NCBI GenBank assembly: GCA_039613835.1
Contig: CP154827.1
Coordinates: 404,501 to 468,500, forward strand
From: Acetobacteraceae bacterium
GTDB lineage: Bacteria > Pseudomonadota > Alphaproteobacteria > Acetobacterales > Acetobacteraceae
Reading direction: 5' to 3'
Length of the DNA: 64,000 nt
Part shown: one piece after another, positions 47,845 through 57,937 of the stretch
Numbering within the stretch: the stretch's first letter is position 1
Layout: each line of letters begins with the position of its first letter
Translations under genes and position numbers: made by a program
Notes under the pieces: model-generated
What the model saw: only the letters and a program-made list of their open reading frames with translations
The model's database searches: none
What the model was told of the DNA's origin: nothing

Positions 47845-50631
47845 TCAGCCAAATGCGCCGTTTGCATGCATTACGGCCGTGCTGATCTCTCTCAACAGGT
47901 CAAACAGCCGCGCCATGGGGCGGAAGATCGTCTCATGCTCCTTCATGAAGCCTTGATCATCCCGAGCGCCCTGCGGCTCATGAAAACTCAGGTCAGAAGG
48001 CGCGCCAAGATATTGCGGGAAGATTTCCCCCAGCTTCCTGAGCGCGAGCGGGATCTCCAATTGCAGGATCAATTGTAACAGCCGCTCGCGGGAAATATTA
48101 TTTCGTGGGCTGAAATACGGGATGCGCGTCGCCAGCAGCCAGATTTCCTCAATCACGGCATGGCGTATTGCGTGAAGGATGCGCTCATCCCGCGCCATAT
48201 ACAGGCCGTGCGACCAGACGGAATTGAGTGAGATATGGTCCGCCTGGACGTGTCGATACATGGGCGGAAGATGCCGCCAGAAACCGAGTTCCTCCAGCCC
48301 TTTGGCCAGGCGCATATATTGGCCGCGGCGTGACTCATTGTCACTATTGGCTGCGCGGTCCAGCCAGGTGCCTGGGTCAAGCAGGTCGACGACGGCACGC
48401 AAGGCACCGATATCCGAGTTACTCAAGGCCTGCCGCGCGAAATCTAATGCCAGATCAAAGCGGCGGCTGGTACGGGAAAGGCGCTCAAAACTATCTGCGT
48501 GCCGCGCCGCGGCAGAGCCCAGCCCCTGAAGCACATTCGCCCACCAGCCAAGCTGTTCGAGAATCGCGTTATTCGGAATCGCGCGAAGCTGATTAACATG
48601 CGTAATACGCGTCACGCTGGCGCCATCCGCCTGCCGGGCTGAGGGGCGCGAGCCGGATTTATCAATCAGCGCCGGCCCGAAAGCCCCCAACATCCCGGCA
48701 TAACCGGGATCCTCAACCAATGTCGCCATGTCCAGCGCGATGGTCGAAAAGAAATCGAAGGAAAATTCCGGATTGGCGTAAATCGGGTCGGATGAGGCCG
48801 TCTGCGTCTCTCGCGAGAGATGCTCCGCAATGGTCACGACGGTGGATGTCGCGAGTTCTGGCGTGCCAAACAGTGTGTAACCATCCGCCCCCTGAAAGGC
48901 GGCCTCCTCCCGCACGCGAATATTGGCTTCCTTGAAGAGATGCGCCGTATAAGCGGGTGAGAAATATTCCAGTCTTTGCTGCAAGCTGAAAGGATGTGAA
49001 CCGCGCCCGATACTCTCCCCATGCGTGTCAAACAGCACGAGCTCAATATCGGTTAGCTCATGGCGGCGCATGAGTTCAAGCGTTTTGAGACGCAGGCGTT
49101 CAACCAGATTGGTTGCCGCCAATTGCCCGATATAACGCCCTGAATCCGAATAGCCGAATTGCAGGCACAACCGGCCATTATTGCGCAGATAGTCCCGCCA
49201 ATGAGGGGAGCGGAAGCATTCTTCCAGGATTGTATCCCCGTGCTCTAACGCGGATTGCGTTTCAAAAAGCGGGGAAATCTGGATCTGATCATCCCGAATG
49301 CCGAAATGTCGGGACAGCCACAATGTTGCCAGCAGCGTAAAGCCGCTCTCAGTCTCGGCAATCAGAAACCGGATCGGCGTCGTCTGATCGATATGTTTGA
49401 GGATCTGCGCCATCGTCATCATCAGACGCGCCGCGGAAATTTGCTCCATCAACAGGGAGCCGAAATCAACCGGGACCGGCGGTGCCTTCTCATTGAGCGC
49501 TTCATTGATCTGACCGATCACCTTGCGCCGACGGGAAGGGATCGCGGGGTCATCTTCAATGCTCAGACGGTGGCGGACAACATTATAAATCTGTGTCGCG
49601 TTCAGCCGGGTATGGATATGCGCCGCGCTCAGCCCGTGGGCTGTGAAGCCACTCCAGGCAATGTCGATCTCATGGCGGGCGGCCGCGTCGCACTTCTCTC
49701 TGGCCGCCTGATAAAGATCTGTCAGCGCATGCGCATCCGCCAGGGCTTCTTCACGCCGCCCGACCAGAACCGCCGCGAAGGCAGCGACATCTTTCGCAGC
49801 ATTGCGGCCGAGCTGCGGGCTTGCACTGCGCTGCGCTGAGACAGCATCGATCGCCACACGCAACCGAGCGAGAAGAGAGCTGTCCGAAGGCAGATATTCT
49901 GTAAGCTGCGCCGTGAGACGCCGTAATTGCGTCTCCTTAAGCGCGAGGCGGATCGCAATTGTGTCCCACCAATGAATGTCACTCCGCCCATCCGTATCAA
50001 ACCCCACCCAACTCGCCAGAACGACAGGACTCGGCAGGAAGGTCGCGTCAGGCCATTTTTTCCGGCAGGCATCAAGGAGTGCACGGTTGAGCGCGTCAAT
50101 CGCATCCCGGCCGCGTAAAATGGCGGCAAGGGCGAGGTCCTGCTCATGCCAGAGTATTGGCGCTTCCAACCGCCGATGTGACGCCAATTTTGAGACCTCA
50201 AGCGTAGGGTCTGTCGCGAGATGGGCGAGTTGTTCATAAACAGCGTCGCTCAGGGCGAAAGTCGGGTGCGCCGTGAAAACAGCGGAAAAAGCCGGTCGGG
50301 CCAGGCGGTTATGCAGGTCCTCGATCCGCTCACATTGCGCGACAAGCTGGCGGGCTGCTGAAATGATGCGATCATTCAGGGGCGCTTCTGCATCAAGCCC
50401 GACATAATATCGGAGATGGGCCGCGCGCTGATGCAGCGCCGCGTCCCGCAAATGCCGCACCGTTTCTTCCAGATCGTCAACGCTGAGTTCCTCCCTGGCA
50501 AGCCCGGCGCTGATACGCTGCGTCATGGCACTGACCTGGCCGTGGCCCTTTTCAGCGAATATTGAGTCACCCGCCAAAGCCGCCATCAATTTCGACTTTG
50601 ACAGCTTTGATCGCGACGTCCGCTCAGTCAT
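47845..50631 (-). CDS. ppc: Phosphoenolpyruvate carboxylase, divergent type
   Basis: PEPC carboxylates phosphoenolpyruvate to oxaloacetate to refill the TCA cycle. The 928-residue length and the motifs TAHPT (about 120-124) and GYSDSGR (about 490) place it in the family. Several normally invariant positions differ: TAHPTE reads TAHPTF, the lysine of SDSGK is arginine, HGRGGSVGRGG is shortened to THGESIGRGS, and the usual NTG C-terminus is absent (it ends NGAFG). It may be a distinct subfamily with altered activity. ATG at 50631 is chosen; a TTG at 50709 is also possible. Confidence 0.8.
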   Translation of the reverse strand: MTERTSRSKLSKSKLMAALAGDSIFAEKGHGQVSAMTQRISAGLAREELSVDDLEETVRHLRDAALHQRAAHLRYYVGLDAEAPLNDRIISAARQLVAQCERIEDLHNRLARPAFSAVFTAHPTFALSDAVYEQLAHLATDPTLEVSKLASHRRLEAPILWHEQDLALAAILRGRDAIDALNRALLDACRKKWPDATFLPSPVVLASWVGFDTDGRSDIHWWDTIAIRLALKETQLRRLTAQLTEYLPSDSSLLARLRVAIDAVSAQRSASPQLGRNAAKDVAAFAAVLVGRREEALADAHALTDLYQAAREKCDAAARHEIDIAWSGFTAHGLSAAHIHTRLNATQIYNVVRHRLSIEDDPAIPSRRRKVIGQINEALNEKAPPVPVDFGSLLMEQISAARLMMTMAQILKHIDQTTPIRFLIAETESGFTLLATLWLSRHFGIRDDQIQISPLFETQSALEHGDTILEECFRSPHWRDYLRNNGRLCLQFGYSDSGRYIGQLAATNLVERLRLKTLELMRRHELTDIELVLFDTHGESIGRGSHPFSLQQRLEYFSPAYTAHLFKEANIRVREEAAFQGADGYTLFGTPELATSTVVTIAEHLSRETQTASSDPIYANPEFSFDFFSTIALDMATLVEDPGYAGMLGAFGPALIDKSGSRPSARQADGASVTRITHVNQLRAIPNNAILEQLGWWANVLQGLGSAAARHADSFERLSRTSRRFDLALDFARQALSNSDIGALRAVVDLLDPGTWLDRAANSDNESRRGQYMRLAKGLEELGFWRHLPPMYRHVQADHISLNSVWSHGLYMARDERILHAIRHAVIEEIWLLATRIPYFSPRNNISRERLLQLILQLEIPLALRKLGEIFPQYLGAPSDLSFHEPQGARDDQGFMKEHETIFRPMARLFDLLREISTAVMHANGAFG

Positions 50632-50945
50632 GGCCGTTTCCGCAGGAAAGGGACGTTCGGTTATCGGGGCGTTATGGCGTTCTGTCGGCAAGATCGTCTC
50701 AATATGCAAAGGAGGTTTAAGGGGTGCATTCTCTACAAGCGTTCGGTCGTGCGCAATGATGTTTCATAAGGCGACCGGAAGAATTTTAGGTTATCAGGGC
50801 GACTTGCGGGCGACAGTGACGCAGATGTAACGCAATCGCGGTCATGACGGTGCATGCGTGTAACAGGTCAGGGGCGTGCCGTCTGCCACGTAAAAAATCA
50901 GGCAGCCGGGTTTTATCCGATCGGGCCTTCAGACGTTGCAGGGTG
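50632..50945. other. Divergent intergenic region, ppc and DUF445 gene
   Basis: This 314-bp region separates two divergent genes. An AAAGGAGG at about 50708-50715 on the plus strand is followed only by an 11-codon frame, so no gene is called. No clear promoter elements were assigned. Confidence 0.35.
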
Positions 50946-52235
50946 ATGCCGATATTTATCCAGTCAGATCAAAAAGCCGCGGACGCTTACCGAAAGATGC
51001 GGTGCGTGGCGACGGGAATGCTTGTCGCGATGGGTGGCGTCGGCATGATATCGACCGTTCTGCCCATGATGCATCTTATCAAAGAGGGTTGGCTCGTCGG
51101 GTTGATCGGGGCGGGTGCCCGTGCCGGTTTTGTGGGGGGGATTGCCGACTGGTTCGCGGTGACGGCGCTTTTTCGCCATCCGCTCGGACTGCCGATTCCC
51201 CATACGGCGATTCTCGTCCGCCAACAGGCGCGCCTGGCGGAGGCCACCGGACGATTTGTTGCGTCTCAGTTTTTTGATGAGGCTGAAGTCGCCCTCGCGC
51301 TTGAATCCGCGCAATTACCGGGCCGGTTGGCGGGCTGGCTGGGCCATGATGCCTTTCGCGCAAACTGCTCCGTCGCCATACGGGGCGCCCTGACGGGCTT
51401 GCTGGACCGGGTGGAGGATGGCACAGCGGCTTCCGCCATCCGGCGCGGCTTTGAGATGCTCGTGGCGGGTAAGGCGACTGGGCCGCTTCTGATCCGCATT
51501 CTGCGCAGTCTGGTGCGGGATGATCTGCATCAGGAGGTGGTTTCCTTCCTCCTTCTGCGTCTCAAAAACGCGATTCAGGAGAAGGAGGATCATCTTCGCC
51601 GCTTCATCCAGCGGCGCGTGACGGAGCAGGGGGGCAAAGTCGTGGGTTGGATGATCGGCCCTTCCGTCGCGCAGAAAGTGATCACGTCCCTTTATAATGA
51701 GCTCGAAGGAATCGACCCTGCCGACCCCCACATGCGGGAGAATATTACGGAATGGCTGCGGCGGGAGATTGATCTGCTTGAAAATGACGCGCCGCGCCGC
51801 GCCCATCTGGAGGAGAGCCTGCTGCGCCTGATCCGCCATGACAGCGCCCTGTCTTGGAGCGGGCAGATCTGGCACCGCCTCCGCAGCCGGATCGAGGATG
51901 ATAGTGCGGCGGATGATGGTGTGACGGCCAAGTTCATCGATTCGATTCTGCTCAGCACGTCCCATCATCTGCAGTCCGACTCGGCAATGGCGCAGAAAGT
52001 CGACGCCACAATCCGCGCCATCATTTTGCGTGTTTTGCCCGCGGTCCGTGCCCAGCTCGCGCAATATATCGCCAGTGTCATGTCGAAATGGGACAGTCAA
52101 AGCCTGACAAACCGCCTTCAGGAGCAGATCGGGAAAGACCTGCAATATATCCGCGTCAATGGAACGCTGGTGGGGTTCATCATCGGCGCCATGCTGGAAG
52201 CCGCATCTCGCTTCTTCCGCATGACGATGCATTGA
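50946..52235 (+). CDS. DUF445 (YjiN-like) inner-membrane protein
   Basis: The 429-residue protein has an N-terminal membrane region with the family pattern GAGARAGFVGGIADWFAVTALFRHPLGLPIPHTAI (key element GGIADWFAVTALFRHP), a long helical soluble middle and a C-terminal membrane anchor beginning FIIGAMLE. Function of DUF445 is not known; it may act in envelope maintenance. ATG at 50946 is favoured because the upstream 34 residues of the longer frame are basic and unlike the family. Confidence 0.9.
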   Translation: MPIFIQSDQKAADAYRKMRCVATGMLVAMGGVGMISTVLPMMHLIKEGWLVGLIGAGARAGFVGGIADWFAVTALFRHPLGLPIPHTAILVRQQARLAEATGRFVASQFFDEAEVALALESAQLPGRLAGWLGHDAFRANCSVAIRGALTGLLDRVEDGTAASAIRRGFEMLVAGKATGPLLIRILRSLVRDDLHQEVVSFLLLRLKNAIQEKEDHLRRFIQRRVTEQGGKVVGWMIGPSVAQKVITSLYNELEGIDPADPHMRENITEWLRREIDLLENDAPRRAHLEESLLRLIRHDSALSWSGQIWHRLRSRIEDDSAADDGVTAKFIDSILLSTSHHLQSDSAMAQKVDATIRAIILRVLPAVRAQLAQYIASVMSKWDSQSLTNRLQEQIGKDLQYIRVNGTLVGFIIGAMLEAASRFFRMTMH

Positions 52236-52351
52236 AAACGCGATAAAAAAATCTAAAAAACCCTTGACTGTAAACGGGACCGGGTCCATCTCAGGGGCAA
52301 AGAGGACTTACCTAGTCTTGAATGAATTTTTCCGAATGTCTGAGGTGAGCG

Positions 52352-52823
52352 ATGTTGCGACTCTCCAAATTAGCTGATTACGCGGCGGTGCTACTGGTGC
52401 AGCTTGGCCAGCTGGACACGCTCGCGATGGCGTCCTCCCTTGCGCAATCCACGGGCGTGCCGGAGCCGATCGTTGCCAAGTTACTCAAGGGACTGGCCGG
52501 AGAGGGGCTTGTCACATCGTTTCGGGGGGGGGCACGGCGGGTATCGTCTGGGTCGTTCGCTTGATCAGATTTTAGTCGCATCGGTCATCACGTCGGTGGA
52601 TGGGCCGATTCAGGTCACGGCCTGCGTCAATGGCCGCTATTGTGATGCAGGGCCTCTCTGCTCCCTATTCGGTCATTGGGATATGGTGAATGACGCTGTC
52701 TTCCGTGCGCTGGAAGCCATCACGCTGGCGGATATGATGCCGTCACGCCCCCAGGCAAAAGTGGCGCCTTTGGCCGGCATTATTGATACAAGCCCCCGTT
52801 ATCGTCATGGAGCGTCTTCATGA
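52352..52823 (+). pseudogene. Rrf2-family SUF regulator, frameshifted at a G9 tract
   Basis: The gene encodes an IscR/SufR-like Fe-S sensor repressor: N-terminal winged helix (MLRLSKLADYAAVLL) and, in another frame, GGYRLGRSLDQI and the cluster-binding region CVNGRYC followed by C after five residues, i.e. C-x5-C-x5-C, as in IscR. The two parts are separated by nine Gs at 52524-52532. With eight Gs the frame would read through to the TGA at 52821-52823, which overlaps sufB as ATGA. As given, translation stops at 52562-52564 after 70 residues without the Fe-S ligands. Confidence 0.85.
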
Positions 52824-54316
52824 GCGCGTCGACCGAGACTCGCGACACCATCGAATCCCTTGCCCAATCCGGGTATAAATGGGGGTTCGAGACCGATATC
52901 GATATGGAAATGGCCCCGAAGGGCCTTGATGAAGACATTATACGCTATATTTCCGCCCGGAAAGATGAGCCGCAATGGATGCTCGATTGGCGTCTTCAGG
53001 CTTATAAGGCATGGACATCCATGGCCCCGCCGCAATGGCAGAAGCCGAAATTCCCGCCGATCGATTTTCAGGACGCCCATTATTTCGCGCAGCCAAAAAA
53101 GAAGTCCGGCCAGAAATCTCTGGAAGAAGTCGACCCGGAACTGCTCAATACCTATGCCAAACTCGGTATCCCCTTGCATGAGCAGGCCATTCTGGCCGGT
53201 GTCGAGGGCGCTGATGCGCCTGCGGACGGACAACGTCCGCCCATCGCGGTGGATGCGGTCTTTGACAGTGTCTCGGTTATCACGACATTTCGTGAGACGC
53301 TGCGTGCGGCGGGTGTGATTTTCTGTCCGATTTCCGAAGCGATCCGGGAGCATAGCGACCTCGTCAAAAAATATCTTGGCAGTGTCGTGCCCGTCAGTGA
53401 CAATTTTTACGCCGCGCTGAATTCGGCGGTTTTCACGGATGGTTCTTTCGTCTTCGTGCCGAAAGGCGTCAAATGCCCGATGGAGCTTTCAACCTATTTT
53501 CGGATCAATGCGCGCAATACCGGACAGTTTGAGCGGACGCTGATCATCTGTGAGGATGGGGCCTCCGTCTCCTACCTGGAGGGCTGCACCGCGCCCATGC
53601 GTGATGAAAATCAACTCCATGCCGCGGTTGTGGAGCTTGTTGCCTTGGATGACGCTTCCATCAAATATTCGACCGTGCAGAACTGGTATCCCGGTGATGC
53701 GGAAGGTCGCGGTGGAATCTATAATTTCGTCACGAAACGCGGCGCCTGCCGCGGCCGTAACGCCAAAATCTCATGGATGCAGGTTGAGACAGGCTCTGCC
53801 ATCACCTGGAAATACCCATCCTGCATCCTGGCGGGGGAAGGGTCTGTCGGTGAATTCTACTCCGTGGCTGTCACGAATAATCATCAACAGGCGGATACAG
53901 GCACCAAGATGATCCATCTCGCGCCAAATACGCGCTCCACCATCATCGCCAAGACGGTCTCAGCGGGGCATTCGGACAGCACTTATCGCGGCCTTGTGCG
54001 GATGACGCCGCGCGCGCGGAACGCACGTAATTTTTCACAATGCGACAGTCTTCTGATCGGTGATCAATGCGGTGGCCACACAATTCCCTACATTGAAAAT
54101 CGCAATTTCACCGCGCGGGTGGAGCATGAGGCAACGACATCCAAAATCTCCGAGGACCAGCTTTTTTATTGCCGGTCCCGCAGTATATCGGAGGAGGATG
54201 CGATGGGTTTGATCGTGAATGGTTTCTGTCGCGATGTCTTAAAGGAATTGCCCATGGAGTTCGCCGTGGAAGCGCAGAAGCTCTTACAGGTCAGTCTCGA
54301 AGGCAGTGTCGGATAG
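52820..54316 (+). CDS. sufB: Fe-S cluster assembly scaffold SufB
   Basis: SufB is the scaffold of the SufBCD complex. The 498-residue protein has the family segments [18 protein letters not shown] (start), [25 protein letters not shown] and the C-terminal [17 protein letters not shown]. Its ATG overlaps the regulator stop. It is followed by sufC after ten bases. Confidence 0.97.
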   Translation: MSASTETRDTIESLAQSGYKWGFETDIDMEMAPKGLDEDIIRYISARKDEPQWMLDWRLQAYKAWTSMAPPQWQKPKFPPIDFQDAHYFAQPKKKSGQKSLEEVDPELLNTYAKLGIPLHEQAILAGVEGADAPADGQRPPIAVDAVFDSVSVITTFRETLRAAGVIFCPISEAIREHSDLVKKYLGSVVPVSDNFYAALNSAVFTDGSFVFVPKGVKCPMELSTYFRINARNTGQFERTLIICEDGASVSYLEGCTAPMRDENQLHAAVVELVALDDASIKYSTVQNWYPGDAEGRGGIYNFVTKRGACRGRNAKISWMQVETGSAITWKYPSCILAGEGSVGEFYSVAVTNNHQQADTGTKMIHLAPNTRSTIIAKTVSAGHSDSTYRGLVRMTPRARNARNFSQCDSLLIGDQCGGHTIPYIENRNFTARVEHEATTSKISEDQLFYCRSRSISEEDAMGLIVNGFCRDVLKELPMEFAVEAQKLLQVSLEGSVG

Positions 54317-54326
54317 GATAAAGTGC

Positions 54327-55097
54327 ATGAATGATTTTCTCAAAATTACCGACCTGCATGCCGAGGTCGCGATGTCGGAACCTCCCAAAAAAATCCTGAA
54401 TGGACTGACCCTCTCGGTGCTACAGGGTGAGGTACACGCGATTATGGGGCCGAATGGCTCGGGCAAATCGACCCTCTCTTATATTCTGGCCGGGCGGGAG
54501 AATTACACCGTGACGGGCGGTTCCGCCCTGTTTAAAGGGCAGGATCTGCTTGCCTTGACACCGGAGGAACGCGCCGCTTTAGGTGTTTTCCTCGCTTTTC
54601 AGGCGCCGGTTGAGCTGCCGGGTGTCAATAATGCCAATTTCTTGCGCGTCGCCGTCAACGCGGTGCGGCGCGCGCGTGGTGAGGTGGAGCTGGACGCTGT
54701 CGCCTTCCTGAAAGCGGTGCGCGCTGAGACGAAGCATCTGCACATGTCTGATGAAATGCTGAAGCGTAACGTCAATGAGGGTTTCTCAGGCGGGGAAAAG
54801 AAGCGCAATGAGGTGCTTCAGATGCGCATGCTGCGTCCGTCATTCGCCATCCTTGATGAAACGGATAGCGGGCTGGACATCGACGCGTTGCGCATCGTCG
54901 CGGAGGGCGTCAACAGCCTGCGCGGCCCTGATTTTTCCGCGCTGATCATCACGCATCACCAGCGCCTGCTCAACTACATCAAGCCGGACCGCGTCCATGT
55001 TATGGCCAAGGGGCGAATCCTGCATAGTGGTGACGCGTCCGTGGCGGTCGAGCTCGAATCGAAAGGTTATACGCGTTATCTGGAAGGTGCGGCATGA
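54327..55097 (+). CDS. sufC: Fe-S assembly ATPase SufC
   Basis: SufC is the ABC-type ATPase that drives SufBD conformational change. The 256-residue product has Walker A GPNGSGKST (about 41-49), the signature FSGGEKKR and Walker B FAILDETDSGLD. ATG at 54327 is chosen, since the upstream seven codons overlap the sufB end. sufD overlaps its stop by four bases. Confidence 0.97.
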   Translation: MNDFLKITDLHAEVAMSEPPKKILNGLTLSVLQGEVHAIMGPNGSGKSTLSYILAGRENYTVTGGSALFKGQDLLALTPEERAALGVFLAFQAPVELPGVNNANFLRVAVNAVRRARGEVELDAVAFLKAVRAETKHLHMSDEMLKRNVNEGFSGGEKKRNEVLQMRMLRPSFAILDETDSGLDIDALRIVAEGVNSLRGPDFSALIITHHQRLLNYIKPDRVHVMAKGRILHSGDASVAVELESKGYTRYLEGAA

Positions 55098-56302
55098 CGG
55101 CGACGCCACACATGCCGCCCGGTCTCGCTGGCTTTCTTGATCGCGCCGGGTCAGGTGAGGGGGCGCGTTTATTGCGGGAAACCGGCCTGCCCCATCGACG
55201 CCTCGAGGTCTGGCGTTACACAAACCCACATTCCCTTTCGGAGCAGGTTTATGCCGCGCCATCGCAACCGGACGCTGTCACCTTCTCCGCACTTCTCAGC
55301 AAGCTCCCTGACCTGCCAGGCCGCCGCGTCACTTTTGTTAATGGCGTTCTGGCGGAAGGTGATGCGGGCGCTCGCGCAAGGGATCCTGATCGCAAACCAT
55401 CCGACACCGTAATTTCGCCTCTGACGGTGCTGAATGGTGCCTTGCGCCAACCGGGCCTCACCCTTGAAATCGGGGAGGGGGTTGATGAAGGCATCGTCAG
55501 TCTCACCGCGCTAAATCAGCATGAAACCCTGTCTTCAACTCATTTGCATCATCATATTCATCTGAAGTGCGGTGCGCGCCTCATCCTTCTCGATTTCCAG
55601 AAAGGTAACAGCCCCTACCTGGCCAATCCCGTCTATGATCTCGATGTGGGACCGGGTGCGACCCTTGCGCATATCCGCATTATTGAGGATAGCCGCGCGG
55701 CTGAATCCCTCTCCGTAATTGAGGCGCGTGTCGCAGCAGGTGGCGTTTATAACAGCTTCACATTGGTCCTCGGCGGGGCGCTTTCCCGGCAGGAAATTTA
55801 CGCCCATCTCATTGAAGAGGGTGCGGCCGTGCACATTAACGGCGCTCAACTGATCGGGACGGGCCAAACGGGTGATATCACCTCCGTCATCAATCACACG
55901 GCGGCGCATTGCCAATCGCGCCAGACTGTCGCGAATGTGATTTACGGGCGTGGCAAAGGGGTCTTTCAAGGCAAAGTCGTCGTTGCACCGCACGCGCAGA
56001 AGACGGATGGTTTCCAGATGAATCAGGCGCTGCTTCTATCGCCTGAGGCGGAGATCAACAGTAAGCCGGAGCTTGAGATTTACGCGGATGACGTTAAATG
56101 CTCCCACGGGGCAACGGTCGGGGCCATTGATGATGAGCAGCTTTTTTATCTGCGCACGCGCGGCATTGATGAGTCTCGCGCACGGGAAATGCTGATTGAG
56201 GCTTTTCTGATGGAGGTGATCGCGCTGGCACCTTGCGAGGCTCTGCTGCCGTTTTTGCATCAACGTGTCGCCGCATCCGCCAGTCTGAGACATGTTTCAT
56301 GA
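55094..56302 (+). CDS. sufD: Fe-S assembly protein SufD
   Basis: SufD is a paralogue of SufB with a beta-helix core. The 402-residue product has the SufB/D core (VYDLDVGPGATLAHIRI, GRGKGVFQGKVVVAPHAQKTDGFQMNQ in pieces, and EIYADDVKCSHGATVG). It overlaps both sufC and sufS by ATGA junctions. Confidence 0.96.
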   Translation: MTATPHMPPGLAGFLDRAGSGEGARLLRETGLPHRRLEVWRYTNPHSLSEQVYAAPSQPDAVTFSALLSKLPDLPGRRVTFVNGVLAEGDAGARARDPDRKPSDTVISPLTVLNGALRQPGLTLEIGEGVDEGIVSLTALNQHETLSSTHLHHHIHLKCGARLILLDFQKGNSPYLANPVYDLDVGPGATLAHIRIIEDSRAAESLSVIEARVAAGGVYNSFTLVLGGALSRQEIYAHLIEEGAAVHINGAQLIGTGQTGDITSVINHTAAHCQSRQTVANVIYGRGKGVFQGKVVVAPHAQKTDGFQMNQALLLSPEAEINSKPELEIYADDVKCSHGATVGAIDDEQLFYLRTRGIDESRAREMLIEAFLMEVIALAPCEALLPFLHQRVAASASLRHVS

Positions 56303-57546
56303 GTGACGTCGCTTCCCACACCTTATTGCGTGACGATTTCCGCAGTCATTTCCCGATTTTGAGGGAAAAAGTGCACGGGCGGCCCTTCACTTATCTTGAT
56401 AGCGCCGCATCCGCCCAAAAGCCGGAAGTTGTTATCGAAGCGACGGCCGACGTGATGCGTCACCAATATGCCAATATCCATCGCGGCCTGCATTATATGA
56501 GTGAGCACACGACTGAGGCCTATGAAGCCGTGCGCACGAAAGTCGCACGCTTTCTCAATGCGCCGCGGCGGGAAGAAGTCATCTTCACACGCAACAGCAC
56601 GGAGGCGATCAATCTCGTCGCCTATAGCTTCGGGAGCCTCCTTAAACCTGGTCAGGCCGTGTTGATCTCGGAGTTGGAGCATCATTCCAACATCATTCCC
56701 TGGCAGCTTCTTCGGGATCGATGCGGGATCTCCCTGCGTGTCGCGCCGATCACGCCGGAGGGGGATCTCGATCTCGACGCGATGGAAGCGCTTCTCTCGG
56801 ACGGGAAGGTCGCGCTGGCTGCTGTCACGCATATGTCCAACGTGTTGGGAACCCTCACCCCCATTTCCCGTATCGCCGCGCTTGCGCATCAATATGGCGC
56901 GAAACTGCTTGTCGATGGGTCGCAATCCGTTGTGCACGGGGCCGTTGACCTTGAAAAGCTCAGCGCGGATTTCTTCGTCTTCACCGGTCACAAACTTTAT
57001 GGTCCGACCGGCATTGGCGTCCTCTGGGGACGCACGGCCCTGCTTGAAGCGATGCCTCCTTTTATGGGCGGGGGCGAGATGATTGAAAGCGTAACCTTTG
57101 AGTCCTCCAGCTGGGCACCCATCCCGCATAAATTTGAGGCGGGGACACCGCCCATCATTGAGGTGATCGGGCTGGGCGCAGCGATTGATTTCCTCGAAAA
57201 ATATGATCGAGCGCAGCTTCGGGCGGAGGAACAGTCTTTAACCAAAACGTTGCTGGCGGCATTGGGCACTGTCAAAGCGGCGCGCGTCATTGGCGCACCG
57301 GCGCAGCGTGGTGGCGTCGTATCCTTTACGCTCGGCAATATCCACCCGCATGATCTCGCCGTTTTGCTGGATCAGCAGGGGATTGCAATCCGCGCCGGGC
57401 AGCATTGCGCGGAGCCACTTATGCGGCGACTCGGTGTGACGGCGACGGTGCGGGCGAGTCTGGCGGCCTACTCCACCCAGCAGGATATTGAAGCCCTGAT
57501 GGCGGGGATTGAAAAAGCCCAGTTCGTTTTCGGGAAAGGACGTTGA
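56299..57546 (+). CDS. sufS: Cysteine desulfurase SufS
   Basis: SufS removes sulfur from cysteine with pyridoxal phosphate. The 415-residue protein has the PLP lysine in FTGHKLYGP (Lys232), the EHHSNIIPW motif and the persulfide cysteine in RAGQHCAEP (Cys370). The ATG at 56299 overlaps the sufD stop; the longer frame lies inside sufD. No sufE or sufU partner is seen in this window. Confidence 0.97.
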   Translation: MSDVASHTLLRDDFRSHFPILREKVHGRPFTYLDSAASAQKPEVVIEATADVMRHQYANIHRGLHYMSEHTTEAYEAVRTKVARFLNAPRREEVIFTRNSTEAINLVAYSFGSLLKPGQAVLISELEHHSNIIPWQLLRDRCGISLRVAPITPEGDLDLDAMEALLSDGKVALAAVTHMSNVLGTLTPISRIAALAHQYGAKLLVDGSQSVVHGAVDLEKLSADFFVFTGHKLYGPTGIGVLWGRTALLEAMPPFMGGGEMIESVTFESSSWAPIPHKFEAGTPPIIEVIGLGAAIDFLEKYDRAQLRAEEQSLTKTLLAALGTVKAARVIGAPAQRGGVVSFTLGNIHPHDLAVLLDQQGIAIRAGQHCAEPLMRRLGVTATVRASLAAYSTQQDIEALMAGIEKAQFVFGKGR

Positions 57547-57547
57547 T

Positions 57548-57916
57548 ATGAGTGCCATCCCACGTCACGTCCTGACTCAGGCGTTCAACCCGCCTGAAGA
57601 GGCCGCTTCTCCTCATTTAAATGAAGATCAGATCATCGGTGCGATTGCCTCGGTCTATGACCCGGAAATACCGGTCAATATCTATGAATTGGGCCTGATT
57701 TACGCGGTCGATATTTACGAGGATGGGCGCGTCAATATTGAAATGACGCTGACAGCCCCCAATTGTCCGAGTGCGCAGGAGCTTCCTTTACAGGTTAAGC
57801 AGGCGGTTGAATCCGTGCCGGGCGTGACGGAGGCGAAGGTTGAGATCGTCTGGACCCCTCCCTGGGATATGAGCCGCATGAGCGATGAAGCCCGGCTTGC
57901 GTTGAATATGTTTTGA
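57548..57916 (+). CDS. sufT: SufT / MIP18-family (DUF59) protein
   Basis: SufT proteins help mature Fe-S proteins. The 122-residue product has the core DPEIPVNIYELGLIYAVDI (in pieces) with LTAPNCPSAQELP containing the conserved cysteine and ending WTPPWDMSRMSDEARL, the alphaproteobacterial SufT pattern. ATG at 57548 is the first base after the sufS stop region. Confidence 0.94.
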   Translation: MSAIPRHVLTQAFNPPEEAASPHLNEDQIIGAIASVYDPEIPVNIYELGLIYAVDIYEDGRVNIEMTLTAPNCPSAQELPLQVKQAVESVPGVTEAKVEIVWTPPWDMSRMSDEARLALNMF

Positions 57917-57937
57917 GAGTCTGACAAGAGGTCTGTC

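Noticed and set aside
52500..52564. Programmed ribosomal frameshift in the suf regulator
   Set aside because: A run of G alone, with no stimulatory hairpin or stop arrangement typical of programmed sites; slippage or error at G9 is simpler, so it is reported as a frameshift.
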